Assembly (NCBI RefSeq): GCF_023278565.1
Contig: NC_064679.1
Span: 2,790,001-2,854,000 of the forward strand
Direction of reading: 5' to 3'
Origin: Colletotrichum lupini
Lineage: Eukaryota; Ascomycota; Sordariomycetes; Glomerellales; Glomerellaceae
Length of the DNA: 64,000 bases
Part shown: positions 1 through 11,929 of the stretch, in pieces
How the letters are laid out: each line of letters starts with the position of its first letter
Position numbering within the stretch: position 1 is the first letter of the stretch
Made by a program: the position numbers and the translations under genes
The notes under the pieces: generated by a model
What the model was told of the DNA's origin: nothing
Seen by the model: the letters and a program-made list of their open reading frames with translations, nothing else
Database searches by the model: none

Positions 1-1770
1 CCTCGACGTCACCGTCAACGATACTCTGGCAGAGACGAGCCGTGTTTCCAACATAGGCCATGTCGGTCCAGTCATTCTCCGTTAGGGGGTTGAAAGAGCC
101 GATCTGCTGCCGACCAGGATCGTCAATCAAGAAGCTAACCTTGCCTGAGATGTAAATCTCCGCTTCTTTCTCAGCGACTTCGACCTCTTCCGGTGTAACG
201 GCCTTCGGGCAGCCGCCGCAACAGTCTTCGATAACATCCTTGACACGTCCAAAGAAGGCAGGGTGGCGGTGAAGATACACCTCTCTCTCTTCGGGTTGGT
301 TCCATTCGGCGTTGAGCACTACATGCTTGTTAGTAGACCGCTTATAATCAAATCGTGCTGTGACTTACAGAGATCCCTTGTATAGCAGAGCTTTTCAATC
401 TTCTTCGCGTGGAACCTGCCTGATGTCAGACTCTAAATTCATCAGGCGATGGACAAGCTAGAACATACCCGTGACCATATGGCACCGTGAAGGTATGGTA
501 GTTGGACACATCATTCTCGTCAACCCAGTCGGCAACCTCGTCCTCGAAGTTGTCCTTGATGTTGCCATGCAGATGATGAGGGTTGAAACGGTTCGTCGTC
601 GGTCTGCCTCTCTCCTCTCGTCGTTTGTTGAGATATGTATCTCGAACCGACTGCGTGGGAAGTCGTTCAAGGACGAGAAGACGCGCGAGACCCAGAGTCC
701 TCTGGAAGCTGCGCTCAAAGATGGTAGGATCGATGCGGCTGCGATCAAGCTCTGGCCAGTAGACCTCAAAATTGCGGTGGCTGAACTTTGAAAGTCGGTT
801 CTCGTAGGAAGGACTCCTGCGGGTGAGGTCGATTTGGTTGACCTGAGTGATGAAACTTCCCAAGGCTCTAGGAGTCACCCAAACCTGCCTCCCATCGTAC
901 GCACCGCCGGCTGCATCGATATCGAAGCCGGTGAGAATTTCACCAACAGACCTGTTTCAAGGTTAGCCTCGTGCTTGATAGTCACTTGGAATCAGACACA
1001 TCTGCCGGTCTACCTACTTGTACACACGCAATACGATCTGGAATGGCGGTTAGTGCTGGTGACTAATAGCACGAAATTGTGGCAGTCCTCACCTGAATAT
1101 GACGAGTAGGGTACTGAGAAGCAATAGTGATAGCGTACTTGGTACGGACTACCGTGACCTCTGTCAAGATTGCATCCCGAACAGAGGCCTCAATCTCCTT
1201 GATCTTCTCGATGGCCTCTTCATGGGTAAGGTCGTACAAGAAAAGATCCACATCAGACGCCGGGCAGAACTTCTCGTGGTAGTACTCTCGAAGCTTGCGC
1301 TTGGTCGTGTTGAACTCTGGCGGAACAGGGAGAAGGGTGTTGATGACTGACGAACCGGCAGCAACGACGTTGTCCCAGTTCATATCGACAAGAGAAGACT
1401 CGGAAAAGACGTTAAAGTTCTTTTGGAAATCCTTGAGGCCGGAGACGACAGCGGGCGAGCCATTAGCACGGCGCTTGTCGTCCGGGAGGGCCATGATGTA
1501 GCGGTCCTTTTCTTCCTGCGTCTCGGCGGCGAGGAAGCGGGCGCGGGTCCTAATGTTCTTGGTGTCCTTTGTAAAGAGGGGCACGAGGTTGATGTGCGGA
1601 TCGTCGAGGGCGGGATTCTTGCGGTCCTGGGCAAAGACGGAGCGCAGCTGGGCCTCGTACTTGCGGTAGGGCTCTAGGATCTCGACCATCTTCTTCTCTG
1701 GATGGTCGTGGATGTAGTTGACCAGGTCCCCGTGGGGAACTGGCAACTGCTGGAGCTCTGGGAGTGACAT
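1..1770 (-). CDS. Nucleotidyltransferase-like/ankyrin protein (3' end outside window)
   Basis: Large fungal protein whose N-terminal part is seen here. It begins MSLPELQQLPVPHG at 1770. Exons that join in frame are 1093-1770, 1018-1037 (a 20-base micro-exon), 469-951, 369-415 and 319 down to the window edge. Exon 1 carries a motif resembling a Pol-beta type nucleotidyltransferase (AAGSSV... then SDVDLFLYDLTHEEAIEKI). The next exons read GFDIDAAGGAYDG, then VTPRALGSFITQVNQIDLT. The last visible segment (LTENDWTDMAYVGNTARLCQ) reads like the start of an ankyrin region. Proteins with this order are usually annotated as ankyrin repeat proteins in Pezizomycotina; their role is unknown. The catalytic reading is inference from the DVD signature. 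The ATG at 1770 was chosen because the longer open frame upstream (to 2025) is low-complexity and unlike the conserved part. Confidence 0.8.
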
Positions 1771-3686
1771 TGTGGGAAAGTATTGGGATTGATATTTGAT
1801 TGAGTCTGGGAGGGGATTGCTTTTATGGAGTGACTCTTTTGGTCGTGTCGTGAGCAGTGTAAGGAGTCGAGGCGTGTAACCCGGCTTGAGCAAGAGGGAT
1901 TCAAGCACAATAGATCCGTGGGTGGGGTAGACGATCAACGATGTAAGCTTGTCAGATGAGGCTGGGAGGATCAATTGACAGACAATGGAAAAAGGAGAGA
2001 AGAAGTCATGAGGATGGAAGTTCACAAGAGATGCGTTTGAGAAGAAGATGAGGAACTGAAGCTATCTTATAATCTGGAGGGCGCCGTTTGGCGCATTCCT
2101 TCTTGACCGTTTGTTCTCGCAAAAAGGAGGGGATGAGGATTTTAGATCGTCCCAGGCAAAACCATGTCAGATGCAAGGTACCTTTTTCGTGTCTTGTCTA
2201 CCGTAGAGGTACATAAGCCTAGCGCTATTACGGATGCGTCCTGTCATCAAACCAGCAGCTCAGCTCGGTACCAGGGCTGCTGCGAAGCGGTACCTTTACC
2301 AACCACGAGACTTGCCTACATAGACGAAATCACATCCAATGGGTGGAGGGCCAAAGTTCCATGGCGAAACGAGAATCACGTATGGGTACAGGCATAAAAA
2401 ATAAAAAATAAAAACTGTGCCGCATGAAGCTGTCACGTAGTTTAGGCAGGATACGCGCTCCAAGGGACAAAAAGAGAGAGCTCTGACACGCTTCGGGGCA
2501 TGCAGGGGGGTATGTTGCCTAATTCGCGGCGAGGTCTTTGACACGAAGTCCAGTGACCGCCGTATGGATCCACTATTCTCTTCCCGCCGTGGACCGCCAC
2601 TGCCCGCTGTTGCCTGCCTGGTGCACTCCCCATCCTTGACACAAAACTCAATTGGGTCGATTCCAACCTCATGAACGACATCCGAGGCCGGCTGCAGCCT
2701 GGATCATTTGCAGATCTCGAGTATCTTTGATTAGATGAATTTAGCAAAAGGAAATGTTGTCTGGACTCACCAGCATGTCAGTCACCGGTGGTTGGGAATA
2801 GCTTCGGGTCATCTGATCTTTGTCACTGTCCTGCCAGGCAGAACCATGGCCTAGACCTTGCTACGTGGTTTCTTCATCTTAGAAAGTGAACTTGCGACAG
2901 GACTTTCATCTGTCCTCAATTCTTTCTGGGTCACATCACTAGATTCAAAGTCGTGATTTCGATCATAAGTGCCAGAGCCAAGATACGCAGAGGTACTTCG
3001 AACATTCCAATTTCTCATGCCACCTGCCGCATGCCAAACCCATATCCTGTATGGGATTCAAACAGTCCGGGACAATCATAGATTATTCAAACAGAAGAAA
3101 TCACCGAGTACGTGGGATCGGTCTTAGAAAACGTAAGCTCCGGTGTTTCGTCATGAGATTGCTCCGCGAAGTCAGCCATCGTACACACTCACTTGATATT
3201 CGAATCGCCGAGCCAACGACTCTTGATTACTATTTTTTCCAGATGACCAGCCACTGTAATTCTCATAGGTCTGGACGGGGTTTCGAAACCCGGTATTCTC
3301 AACCACGCACTACCTATACTAGCACGACTCAGTGGGAAAGCTTTCTCGCTATTGCAGCGTGGAGCAACACACGCGCGAAGGCTAAACTATCACTCGTTTG
3401 TCTTCGTCTCGAAGGGATAGAGCGAACAGAGCCGACAGAGTCAGCCATCGGCACATAAATTCAAGGTAACGATCTTGCGTTGCAGCAAGAAGGGAGCTGA
3501 TGTACTCCCCTTACCGGGTACTTGTGTGGGAATGCTCTTCATTATAATTATCAGACTCCCTCCGCTTAACCGAAATTTCGAAGTACTCCGTTGACCTTAT
3601 GCCGAAGTGATCGCTGCCGCCCTCTCCAAATCAAGTACTCTTACATGTTCCCGACCGTATACTCCCATCATCCTCGAGCGCTGTCA
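1771..3686. other. Intergenic, no gene seen
   Basis: Short open frames on both strands have no recognisable domain and no good splice context. A perfect 14-base palindrome (gggtttcgaaaccc) lies at 3278-3291. The part next to 1770 should hold the promoter of the minus-strand ankyrin-type gene. Confidence 0.5.
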
Positions 3687-4477
3687 TCATTCCGTATCGT
3701 CACAGCTAAACCCAGGCACATACTCCATCAAGATCCCAGAAACCTCCAGCAGACGATTGTCCACGTCTCCCCCTATTGGTATTTGCACCGTGCAATGTGC
3801 CTTGGGCAATCTGATACCCTTCTCCACGCCCATGCGGGATTGCAACCGATTCAACCGCGCATTAGCAATCCCATCACACTGAGACTGGCGGATCACCTCC
3901 TCCTCGAGCAAGTTGACGGGCTTCTTCTCCCCCTCGCCTCCGGCCTCCTCATCCGCCTCGTCTCTCTTGAAATCGTCGTCGTCCTCCTCGTCGCTATCGG
4001 ATCCCCAGAGATACTCGTTAGCGGCGCCCCGGCGGACGTAGTCGACAAATTCCTCCTCAAACTCTGGCGTCCACGCGCCGAGCCCCCGGCGTTGCCGCGC
4101 CCGCTGGATGCACGGCGAGAAACGGCGGTCAAAGAGCTTGAGCACGGCCTTGAACGGCGTGCCGGAGGGCCGCAGGACGGCGACTTCCAGGACGGTCCAG
4201 TCGGACGGTTGGAAGACTTGCGCTATCACCATGCGCAGGTTGCCTTCAAAGGGGGCCCGGCCGCCGACGGCGGTTCCGGTGATGATGTTGCCACGATAGT
4301 ATGGATTTCTTTCACAGGAATCATCAGCAAATTTAGGCCAGGATTTTTTCGTTAATCGTAGGTAGCTCACGGTGAGTATGCCATCTTGAGCCAGTTGACG
4401 ATGGACCTGTAGAAATCTCCAGCTCCACGCGCTAAGCCGAGGAAAAACCTCTTGATGGACTCCAGAATGGCCGACAT
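3687..4477 (-). CDS. Kinase-like protein, N-lobe only, 242 aa
   Basis: Two exons, 4371-4477 and 3687-4308, join in frame through a GTGAGC donor and a branch-like TGCTGAT before the acceptor. The start is MSAILESIKRFFLGLARG. The second exon contains AVLKLFDRRFSPCIQ, which looks like the beta-3 strand with the ATP-binding lysine of fungal protein-kinase-like proteins. An acidic stretch (SDSDEEDDDDF) follows, then ILMEYVPGF, which resembles the hinge-side strand. The frame stops at 3687, just where the C-lobe with the catalytic loop and DFG-type metal site would follow. No such motif was found further down the minus strand. The gene is therefore either a shortened, probably inactive copy, or it continues through an intron I could not place. 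Kinase-like fold is inferred; function unknown. Confidence 0.6.
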
Positions 4478-5368
4478 TGCTCCCGCCCGAAGCCTCGTGC
4501 TGAAAATTGTCCTATCAAAAACACCCGGCCCTTGGCGTGTCGTGTGCTGAATGGTACAATGTGGGCAAGATGTAAGAATGGCGTGAGGGCGCAACGTGGG
4601 ACTAAAAGTTGGGATGAAAAAAAAAAAAATAGTCGCAAAAAGGGCGCTGGGGCATTGAAGATGTACATAGTGGAGGACCCTTGTCTGATATGCCCGATTG
4701 GGTAATTAGCTAGAGCTTGTGTGGAGACGTGCTGCAGAAAGCATTGACGCCAAAGTTGACGCTAGCGGCACGCTTACCGAGATATCCCAGCCTGCTGGGT
4801 CACCGGTGAGTCTCGGTGTGGCCGGCGAGGTCTAAGTTAGAGTCGAGAGAAGGCCACGAGACGAGCTTCTGACAACTCTACACAGGTGCCCATCAACTGG
4901 GCGAACATACTTGCCAGGGAGCGTTGTTGGAAGGGTATCTCCTCACAAGCGCCGCACAGACACATCTCATGGAAAACACGCCATCACCTCCCGCATGAAG
5001 TTTCATGACACTGCAACGGAAGGCCGGGTCCACAACACCCAACTTTCCACGTTTCCGGCCGGATGGAAGGGCAAAAAGGTCCCTTGTGGCTAGTACTTTT
5101 TCATCCCAACCGACTTGGGTGTATTTCGAGAATACCATGTTTGCAAGCGCAATTCCATCCACAACCTTCCCTCCGAGCTTCCTGTTTTTCAGCTTCTTGT
5201 GTTCCGCAAACGAAGCCCGGTATCCTCTCCATAACGCCTCATAATGCTCCAATATCCAACGTACACACAGTCTCTCTCTAAATATACACAATAAAAGTCT
5301 CCTGTACTTTTAAGAACCTATAAAACCTCCCTCCCGTGTCTGTAAGATGACGACGTTGAAGATAGGAT
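4478..5368. other. Intergenic; weak minus-strand open frame only
   Basis: A 132-codon minus-strand frame at 4893-5291 opens on a GTG and has no ATG near its start, so it is not called. A short A-run lies at about 4617-4629. The stretch probably holds the promoter of the kinase-like gene and the 3' region of the gene starting at 6260. Confidence 0.45.
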
Positions 5369-6260
5369 TCAGCACAGCCATCTCGACGCCGCAAACCCAG
5401 CCACGAACCCGCCCAACACAAGCGAGACCCCAATCGCCGCCGTCAGACTCTCGCTGACCTCGCGGTCGATCCACCGCTGTCTGAAGCTGAACTTGCCGAG
5501 GCGCATGTGGAACATTTCTTTGACGTCGACTTCGCCCTTCCAGTTGGGCTTCACCCGCATCGATTCGCGTTTGGAGAATTTCCTCTCCACTCTTTTTGTG
5601 TTTAATCGCGTCTGGTTAGTTTCCCGTCAGTTTCAAAAGTGAACAAAAAAAAATAGGGGAAAAGGAGAGGTCGAGACCGTGTGAGAGTGGGAAAGGGATG
5701 GGGAGGGGAAGAAAGATCGGTAGAGGTGGAACTTACACCAGAGACAAGCAAATGTCTCCCTTCAACTTGGCTTTGAGCTCCAGATCGACATCCAGATTCA
5801 GCCCAATTTGCAACCTCACAGGCTTCTCATCCCGGTCCCCGCCCTGCCGGGGAATCACCACCGTCGTCTGCCTATTCAAGTTCCCGCCGTTGCCATTCTT
5901 GTTATCAATGTTGATACTTCCACCGCTGCCATTGAACGCGGACCGATCACTGCCGTTGCCATTGTTGTTGTTACCGTTCCCATTCCGGTTCCGGTTTCTC
6001 CGCCTCCTCCTCCGGCCTCCGGCCCCGCTACCTGTACCCGTACCCTCACTCCCGCCCCCATTCACGCTGACGCCCGAGTCGACGGTCGAGAACCCCGTGC
6101 TGGAATCGCCCGCGCTCGAGGCCGAGTCGTCGGCGCGCAGGCCCAGCTCGGCGAGGATGTCGTTTGCGTCGGGATTGTAGGTAGATGGGCTTACCGGTGG
6201 CGAGGCGTAGCGTCGGTGGTGGGGGTGAGGGTAGGCTGTCATGATGCTTCTCGGAGCCAT
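5369..6260 (-). CDS. Conserved fungal protein with C-terminal membrane segment, 254 aa
   Basis: Exons 5739-6260 and 5369-5611 join in frame (…DICLSL then TRLNTKRVERKF…), with donor GTGTAAGT and acceptor CTAACCAG. The N-terminal half is disordered: Ser/Gly-rich, then an Arg run (GGRRRRRRNRNRNGNGNNNN) and an Asn/Gly stretch. A conserved-looking core follows, LNLDVDLELKAKLKGDICL. The second exon is basic, with WKGEVDVKEMFHMRLG, and ends in one hydrophobic segment (LTAAIGVSLVLGGFVAGFAA), consistent with a tail-anchored membrane protein. I know proteins with a similar LELKAKLKGD core from other moulds but no assigned function. An alternative start lies six codons downstream (MTAYPHPHHRRY). Confidence 0.7.
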
Positions 6261-7469
6261 CTTGCTTTTTTTGTTTGAGTTGATTTGGGCGATTCTGAAG
6301 TCGAAGTTTCGTGAGGACTTGGCTCTTGACTCTCCTCTGAGAACCTGATCAAGACTGGGTATCGAAATCGAACGCCAAAAAGGCTCTGTCGGAGAAGAAA
6401 TAAGTCGTCAATGAATATTGGTAGTTAATGGAGGCGATCACTCAGGCAATATGCCTATTATATACCTATCCAGTTCTTGTCAGATCCCAAGCCAAGGTAC
6501 CCCATGAAACCCCTCGCCACACTCAACAGAACACGAAAAGACCATATTCCCTGAACTCTCGTTTCAACAAACCCACCAATCTACCATGTTCACGGCGAAA
6601 ACACCAAAAGACTGTCACAAATGGACCAAACCCGACTTACACGGGCCTCCTCCAACACTGAAGCACCGTCACGTGATGGGTCGATGGTGGAGAAGGACGG
6701 GTGAGCGTCTCGTACGATGCCGCCAGACCCTGAAACTCGTAAAAGCGACCCCCGGAACAACCTCATCCATGATCCCTTCTCCAGAGTCCAGACTGTCCTC
6801 GCATTCTTTTCTACGTTCCGTCAAAGAAACGAACCGGGATGTAATGCCAACGGGATTTTCAGCCCGTCCTTACCGGGATAACTGAAAGAGAGGGTCAAAC
6901 GCTTCTTCACCGATCAACGACCCCTATCGTATGTTTGTCAGAACCCCCCGTCAAACCCGTCAAAACGCGGGGAGGATCATTCATAGATGCGGAAACTGAG
7001 GTTGGTCGTCCGACCAGTTGTTCTATTAATCCCTTCCAGATATACATTCATCCGTTTTCAATGCAGTGACGTTCCCTATACGCCACGCCTAAAACCGCCG
7101 CAACTCCATCCCAAGTGTCCGTCACTGTATTTCTGCAACTGTGGAAAAAAAAAAGGTCGTGCCTTTTCTCTCATCGCATTGGAGATGGAGAATTCTAGCC
7201 CCCTGTAGAGCTTTGACTGTGATTCCCATGTTGTTGAGGATTCTAGAACCTCTCCGTCCCATTTTGTTTTCTCCGCGTTCATGCGATGGCTTCTCGACCA
7301 ACGCAACATAGAAAGGCCCCAAACCACATTTCGCAAATCTCATGCTCGTCTGACGTCGAAGCGTCGGTTCCGCCAGGGTCTTTCTCCCGGGTATGTAGTG
7401 ATGAAAACCGAAAACAGCACCACGTTTCCCGCCATCTTCCTTTCTCGTCCGATAATGAATGAGTTTCCC
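6261..7469. other. Intergenic, no gene seen
   Basis: Promoter side of the minus-strand gene starting at 6260 and 3' side of the bHLH gene. Open frames here are short and without recognisable domains. A short poly-A tract sits at about 7143-7153. Confidence 0.5.
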
Positions 7470-8929
7470 TCAAGTACTGAGCAGATCCCGAACCGACATG
7501 CCCCGCCCAGCACCTCTCGTCGGATTCGCAATGCCACCAGCACCAGCACCAGCACCGCTGCCACTCGCCTCCCCAACCGTCCCCCTCCGATCGCTATTCA
7601 GCATCAACAATGCAGCCGTCGCCTCGTGGTCCAGATCGCGATCCCGCTGCGGCGCCAGCGCGGGACTCGTCAGCGCCGAAAGGCTGCCGTACCCGCCGCC
7701 GTAAGCCTGCGGCCCAAACGCGGGTGATGTCGTCGTCGAAGTGCTGTAGCTGTAGCTATTATGGCGCGGGTGGTCCGTCGAGACGGACGAGTAGGAGTCG
7801 TGGCGGTGCCTCGAGTCCTGCGGTAAGAGGGCGGGCGATACGGACGGCTGCTGAGAGCGGGTATGAGGAAGTTGCTGTTGCTGTTGTGGTTGTTGCGAGT
7901 ATTGCTGTTGCTGCTGCTGCTGCTGCTGCATAGGCGGAAAAGTGGGCGACGGGGCCTCGGAGTCGGTCATCTCCACATCGTCCGGATCTTCTTGGTATCG
8001 CGGCACGAATTGCGGGATTTGGCCCCACGGCTCGGCGCGGCTGCCCCCGCCGGAAGGCGTCTGCAGGCCGGACTCGGCGGGTGAACGGGCCTCGGAGGCG
8101 TCGCGTTGGGCTTTGAGCTTGGAGACGCAGTCTTCGAGGTACCTCACGTACTCGATTGATGCCTGGACCCATTTCGTGATGATTAGCGAACTGGCAACGG
8201 ACGAAATCTGAGTGGGTTCCCCCAACTAACCTGTAAGATTGCCAGCTTGTGCATTTCCCCGGTGCAAGCCGGAATCATGCCCTTGAGCACGGCGAACTCC
8301 TCATTCATTTTCGATCTCCGGCGCCGCTCGATCAAGCTGTGCGCCGTCTTCCTCGCAATCTTGCGTCCCGCCGCGCTCGTCGCCGACGGCGCCTTCTTCT
8401 TGCCCTGCGCCGTGGAAGCGGAGGATGAGGACGACCCATTCGCCGCCGCCGAGCCAGCCTTCCCCGGACCCGCAGCTGCGGACTTGGCACCGGCAGCCGC
8501 CGACGGGGCGTCCTTATCCTTGGCCTTGGCCTCGGCCTCGGCCTCGTTCTGCTGTTGAGCGCGCGGCTTCATCTGGATAATCTTGCGTGACCTGGTCGGC
8601 GGCGGCGGCAGCGCGAAGCTCTCGTTGGAAGCAGCGGCCGCCGTCTTTTGGGCAGCCGAAGAGCGCCGGCGAGACTTCACGGTCTCGCTGGGCTGGACCG
8701 GGTACGGCTTGTTCGCGTTGACGTGGGGATGCGAAATGGGCTGAAAGCTGTTGGTGTTGGCCGGCGACGTCCTTCTCGTGTCTTTTGGGGAGACCCTCGA
8801 GGCGTCCTGGACGATTGCTGGCGGCGGCAGTTCAAAGGATAGCTGGAGGGAGGCGAGGTCCTTGGAGCCGTCTTGGCCCTTTATGTCCGTGGAGGACGCG
8901 GGCGTGGGTAATAACGTTGGACGCGGCAT
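7470..8929 (-). CDS. bHLH transcription factor, 463 aa
   Basis: Exons 8231-8929 and 7470-8162 join in frame inside helix 2 (MHKLAILQ / ASIEYVRYLEDCV), with donor GTTAGT. The basic region and helix 1 read KTAHSLIERRRRSKMNEEF; the His-Glu-Arg spacing is the one used by bHLH proteins that bind CANNTG E-boxes. Helix 2 runs into a short zipper-like stretch (YLEDCVSKLKAQRDA). Before the domain lies a Pro/Ser/Ala-rich region with an Ala-Glu run; after it come poly-Gln tracts (encoded around 7860-7930), Ser-rich segments and the end MSVRDLLST. The bHLH lies roughly at residues 190-250. It should be a nuclear DNA-binding regulator. I cannot assign it to a named fungal factor; it does not look like SREBP or NUC-1. 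Confidence 0.9.
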
Positions 8930-11929
8930 TGTGTGTGATGTGCGTTTGTGCGTGTGAGTTGTGAGTGAGAGACGGCCAACACGAGAGGAAGACGACGAAA
9001 GGTATGAGCGGGCTCTGAGCGATTAACACGAACAGAGATTCCCCGAACGGACAGGAGCTAGATTGAGAACGGGAAGCCGAAGTTTGAGGGAAATTCTCGA
9101 GGCTCTACCGCTGAGGGACAAGTTCGGTTGATGTCTGTTTTTGAGGCTGTGCCCGCGGGCAAAAGACGACGGTCGGTGTAGCAGCACCAGAGCTGTTCTG
9201 GGCTTGGCGACAGATGCAGAAGCGCCCCCGGTTGATGCGAGGTGTCTACCAGAAGGGATGCAAATCCGATTCGCTGGCACAGGTTCAGACCCGAACTGGG
9301 ACTCGAGAGTGAGAAAGAGGCACGCGAGTCTCGAAAGTAGAGGTAGCTGGGGGGGGCTTTCTCGTGGAAGAAGAAAAGGTTCGTAGGAGGATGTAGAAGG
9401 GGGAAGAAGGCAGAGAGAGAGAGAGAAAGTAAAGGTAATGAACTACAGATACGGCGCACGACCACCACGACCTTGGACTGACTCTCTCACTTTTCTCTCT
9501 TCGCCATCCTTGGCCTTGTTCGTCCTTATTGTCTCTCGTGCCTCGCCTGTCTGTTCTCTATCTAACTACAAACCCCCGGACCCGTGTATCCGTAGCTGGC
9601 AATGTGTCAAGGCACTCGCTCGCCTCAGATAGCCGTCAGCCTCTTAGCAGCCGTCTAGCCACCCACGCCCCCCCTCTTCCTCATAATGGCCGGGGAGGGT
9701 GGTGCTTTCTCCCGGCATAGTGTCAAGAACCCTGATGGAAGTACCTAAAGCAAGAGAAGGAGGGGTGGTTTTGCTCGACGAACTAGCTTGGAGGACAGAG
9801 GGCACGCGACATCCCCCCCAGGCCAGAAAGGAAAGGGTCTCTCCCAAAGGGAAAACCCCCGTAAACACAAGCCGGGAGAGTAACGCAAAGTGGACGCAAG
9901 AGATACATACAGCCTGGGGGTTAAAAAAAAAAAAGAATAAGACGAACGAAAAGAGACCAAAGAGCAGAAAGAGAAGAAGATGGTCCAATCAAGAGGGCGG
10001 ACATGGACTCCTGGGCGAGGAAACGGGCAGGAGAGGGCATCGAGGGTTCAATGGCGTCGAGCCAATCAGAGAGGCGGATTCGAGCACATGGTGTTCCTGA
10101 ATGGCAACTGAGCAATTGCTCCCCCGGCGCCAAGCCGAGCGCCCGCACGCAAGGTTCACTCTTACACACTCCCCCTTCAGATTTCAGATGAGAACCAGAA
10201 CCCTCCCTCCAAGACGCACGAGCTCACACTCCCGATGGACGCAGTAGAGAAGCTGGCTGGTCAAATGAGATGGTCGGTAATTCTCTCCCACAGCTGCCAA
10301 GGCCATGCCTACCTACCTACCTACGCTACAACCTGTGGATGTCCCTTAGTCCAAGGACAAGAGGCACGAGGGTAGGCGTTGCGGCGGGTCTATGAAGCTT
10401 AGTCTCCGATTGCGACTTTGTCTTTGGGGTCGAATTGAGGAACCCAGAGAGAGGCACGAGACATGTGCTCAACGTACCGTTGGTCGAAAGAAAAACTCAC
10501 CGGCTCGCTCTTACACCACCGGGTCCTTCACCAGTGAGCCGCGTTTCCGTGCACTTGTACGAAACGTCCCGGAACCCGTGGGAAATCCCACCTTTCTTCC
10601 CCAGCCTCGCGTGCCTGGGCAAAACGTGCCTCTTGTCTGTATCTGTCATTGATGGAGCTGACGTCCCGGTGTTTGAGGTTGATTCGCAGAGCTGAAAGGA
10701 GGGTTTGAGCCTACTCGACTCGTACACACACACACACACGACCTATCCGTCCCTACGCAGTAGCTATACTGGACCGATGACGAACCGGGCCCCTGTCCTC
10801 TTGTAAAGTGAGCACGTGGGCAACTCTTCTCCTTCAAAGTTGGCCCTTCACATCTTTTCCACCCCTACGACCACGTGAGTTCGCCCACTCACTCGCACGC
10901 GCGCTCTGTTGATGAACCTCCCACTCCGACTCGGGCGGCGTACACAGTAAATTCCCCGTTGACCCATCGCCCGTATCGCGGGATATCCCACTTTCGACTC
11001 CCATCTTCGTGCGGATTCGATAATTGCCTCAGCCGTTACCGGAATAGTCAAATGCAGAAAAAAGAGGCCGCCTACCGCATCTTCCATGAGGGAAATTCCC
11101 CAAACGATGTGCAAAAGCTACCCTGCGTGCCCTTACGTCCAAAGTGAGCCGCATAGCCGCCAGCTACCTCAGGTCATGATCCGGATTCCCTCTTTCTGTC
11201 TTCTATCCCTCCCACGGCCTCCGCTGCATCATCCCTCCTTCTCCTTCTGCTTCAAGTGTAGTGGGAGGTAAGCAGGCATAAACAGGCAAAACCGGGGACC
11301 CAGAAACTCTATAAAAGAGGAGCCAACCGGCAGCTTTATGTACATACATACGCCAGTTGGCTGTTCTCCAAGCACCCAACTTGGGGCTAGCGGCCGGAAA
11401 CCAAACCCTTGACCCGCTGCGTGCTATACATTGGTGGGGGGAGATCCAGCAAGAAGCTTGGTTCATGTCACCGCCCCTCCACCTCCATCTTTGCGACCTT
11501 CATCCGTTTTCTTGGGTTCACGAACGCGCACGTGACAGTTCAGTATAGCCTTTCGAGAATAAGAGCTCGATTGGATGCCTTTATTGAGCTTCCTGGGTCA
11601 AGTTGACGGCACAATTGTTTCACTTACACGCCGGACCTGAGAAGCAATCATGCTTAGGCTAGACAGCACCAGAGCCGCCACATCACCACACGTCCGGGAA
11701 GTTGGACTTGATGCGACCTAGGATTGTTTTATCTCATTGAGGTGTGCTGATTAAACAGACTCGATACTTTCATTTTAGACCGTAGAAAATGCTCGTAAAT
11801 GCTTCACTCATGTCGTGACGAGTCCCAAAAGAACCCAGATATCCCATACCGTCGCCCAAATTTGACAGAACCGGAAAGGAAAAGACTCCATCACAACGTA
11901 CATCTCTTCCTCTCCACAATGACACCATT
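8930..11929. promoter_or_regulatory. 3 kb region upstream of the bHLH gene
   Basis: No supported gene in 3 kb. It lies between the start of the bHLH gene and the 3' end of the P5C dehydrogenase gene, both on the minus strand, so most of it is probably promoter or long 5' leader of the regulator. Simple repeats occur: (GA)n at about 9412-9427, a poly-A tract near 9922-9933, four ACCT-type units at 10310-10324 and (CA)n at 10727-10740. Confidence 0.4.

Noticed and set aside
3271..3310. tRNA T-arm-like hairpin (gggtttcgaaaccc)
   Set aside because: No matching acceptor, D or anticodon arms around it; kept only as a palindrome.
4893..5291. 132-codon minus-strand frame
   Set aside because: Opens on GTG, has no early ATG, no domain and no splice context.
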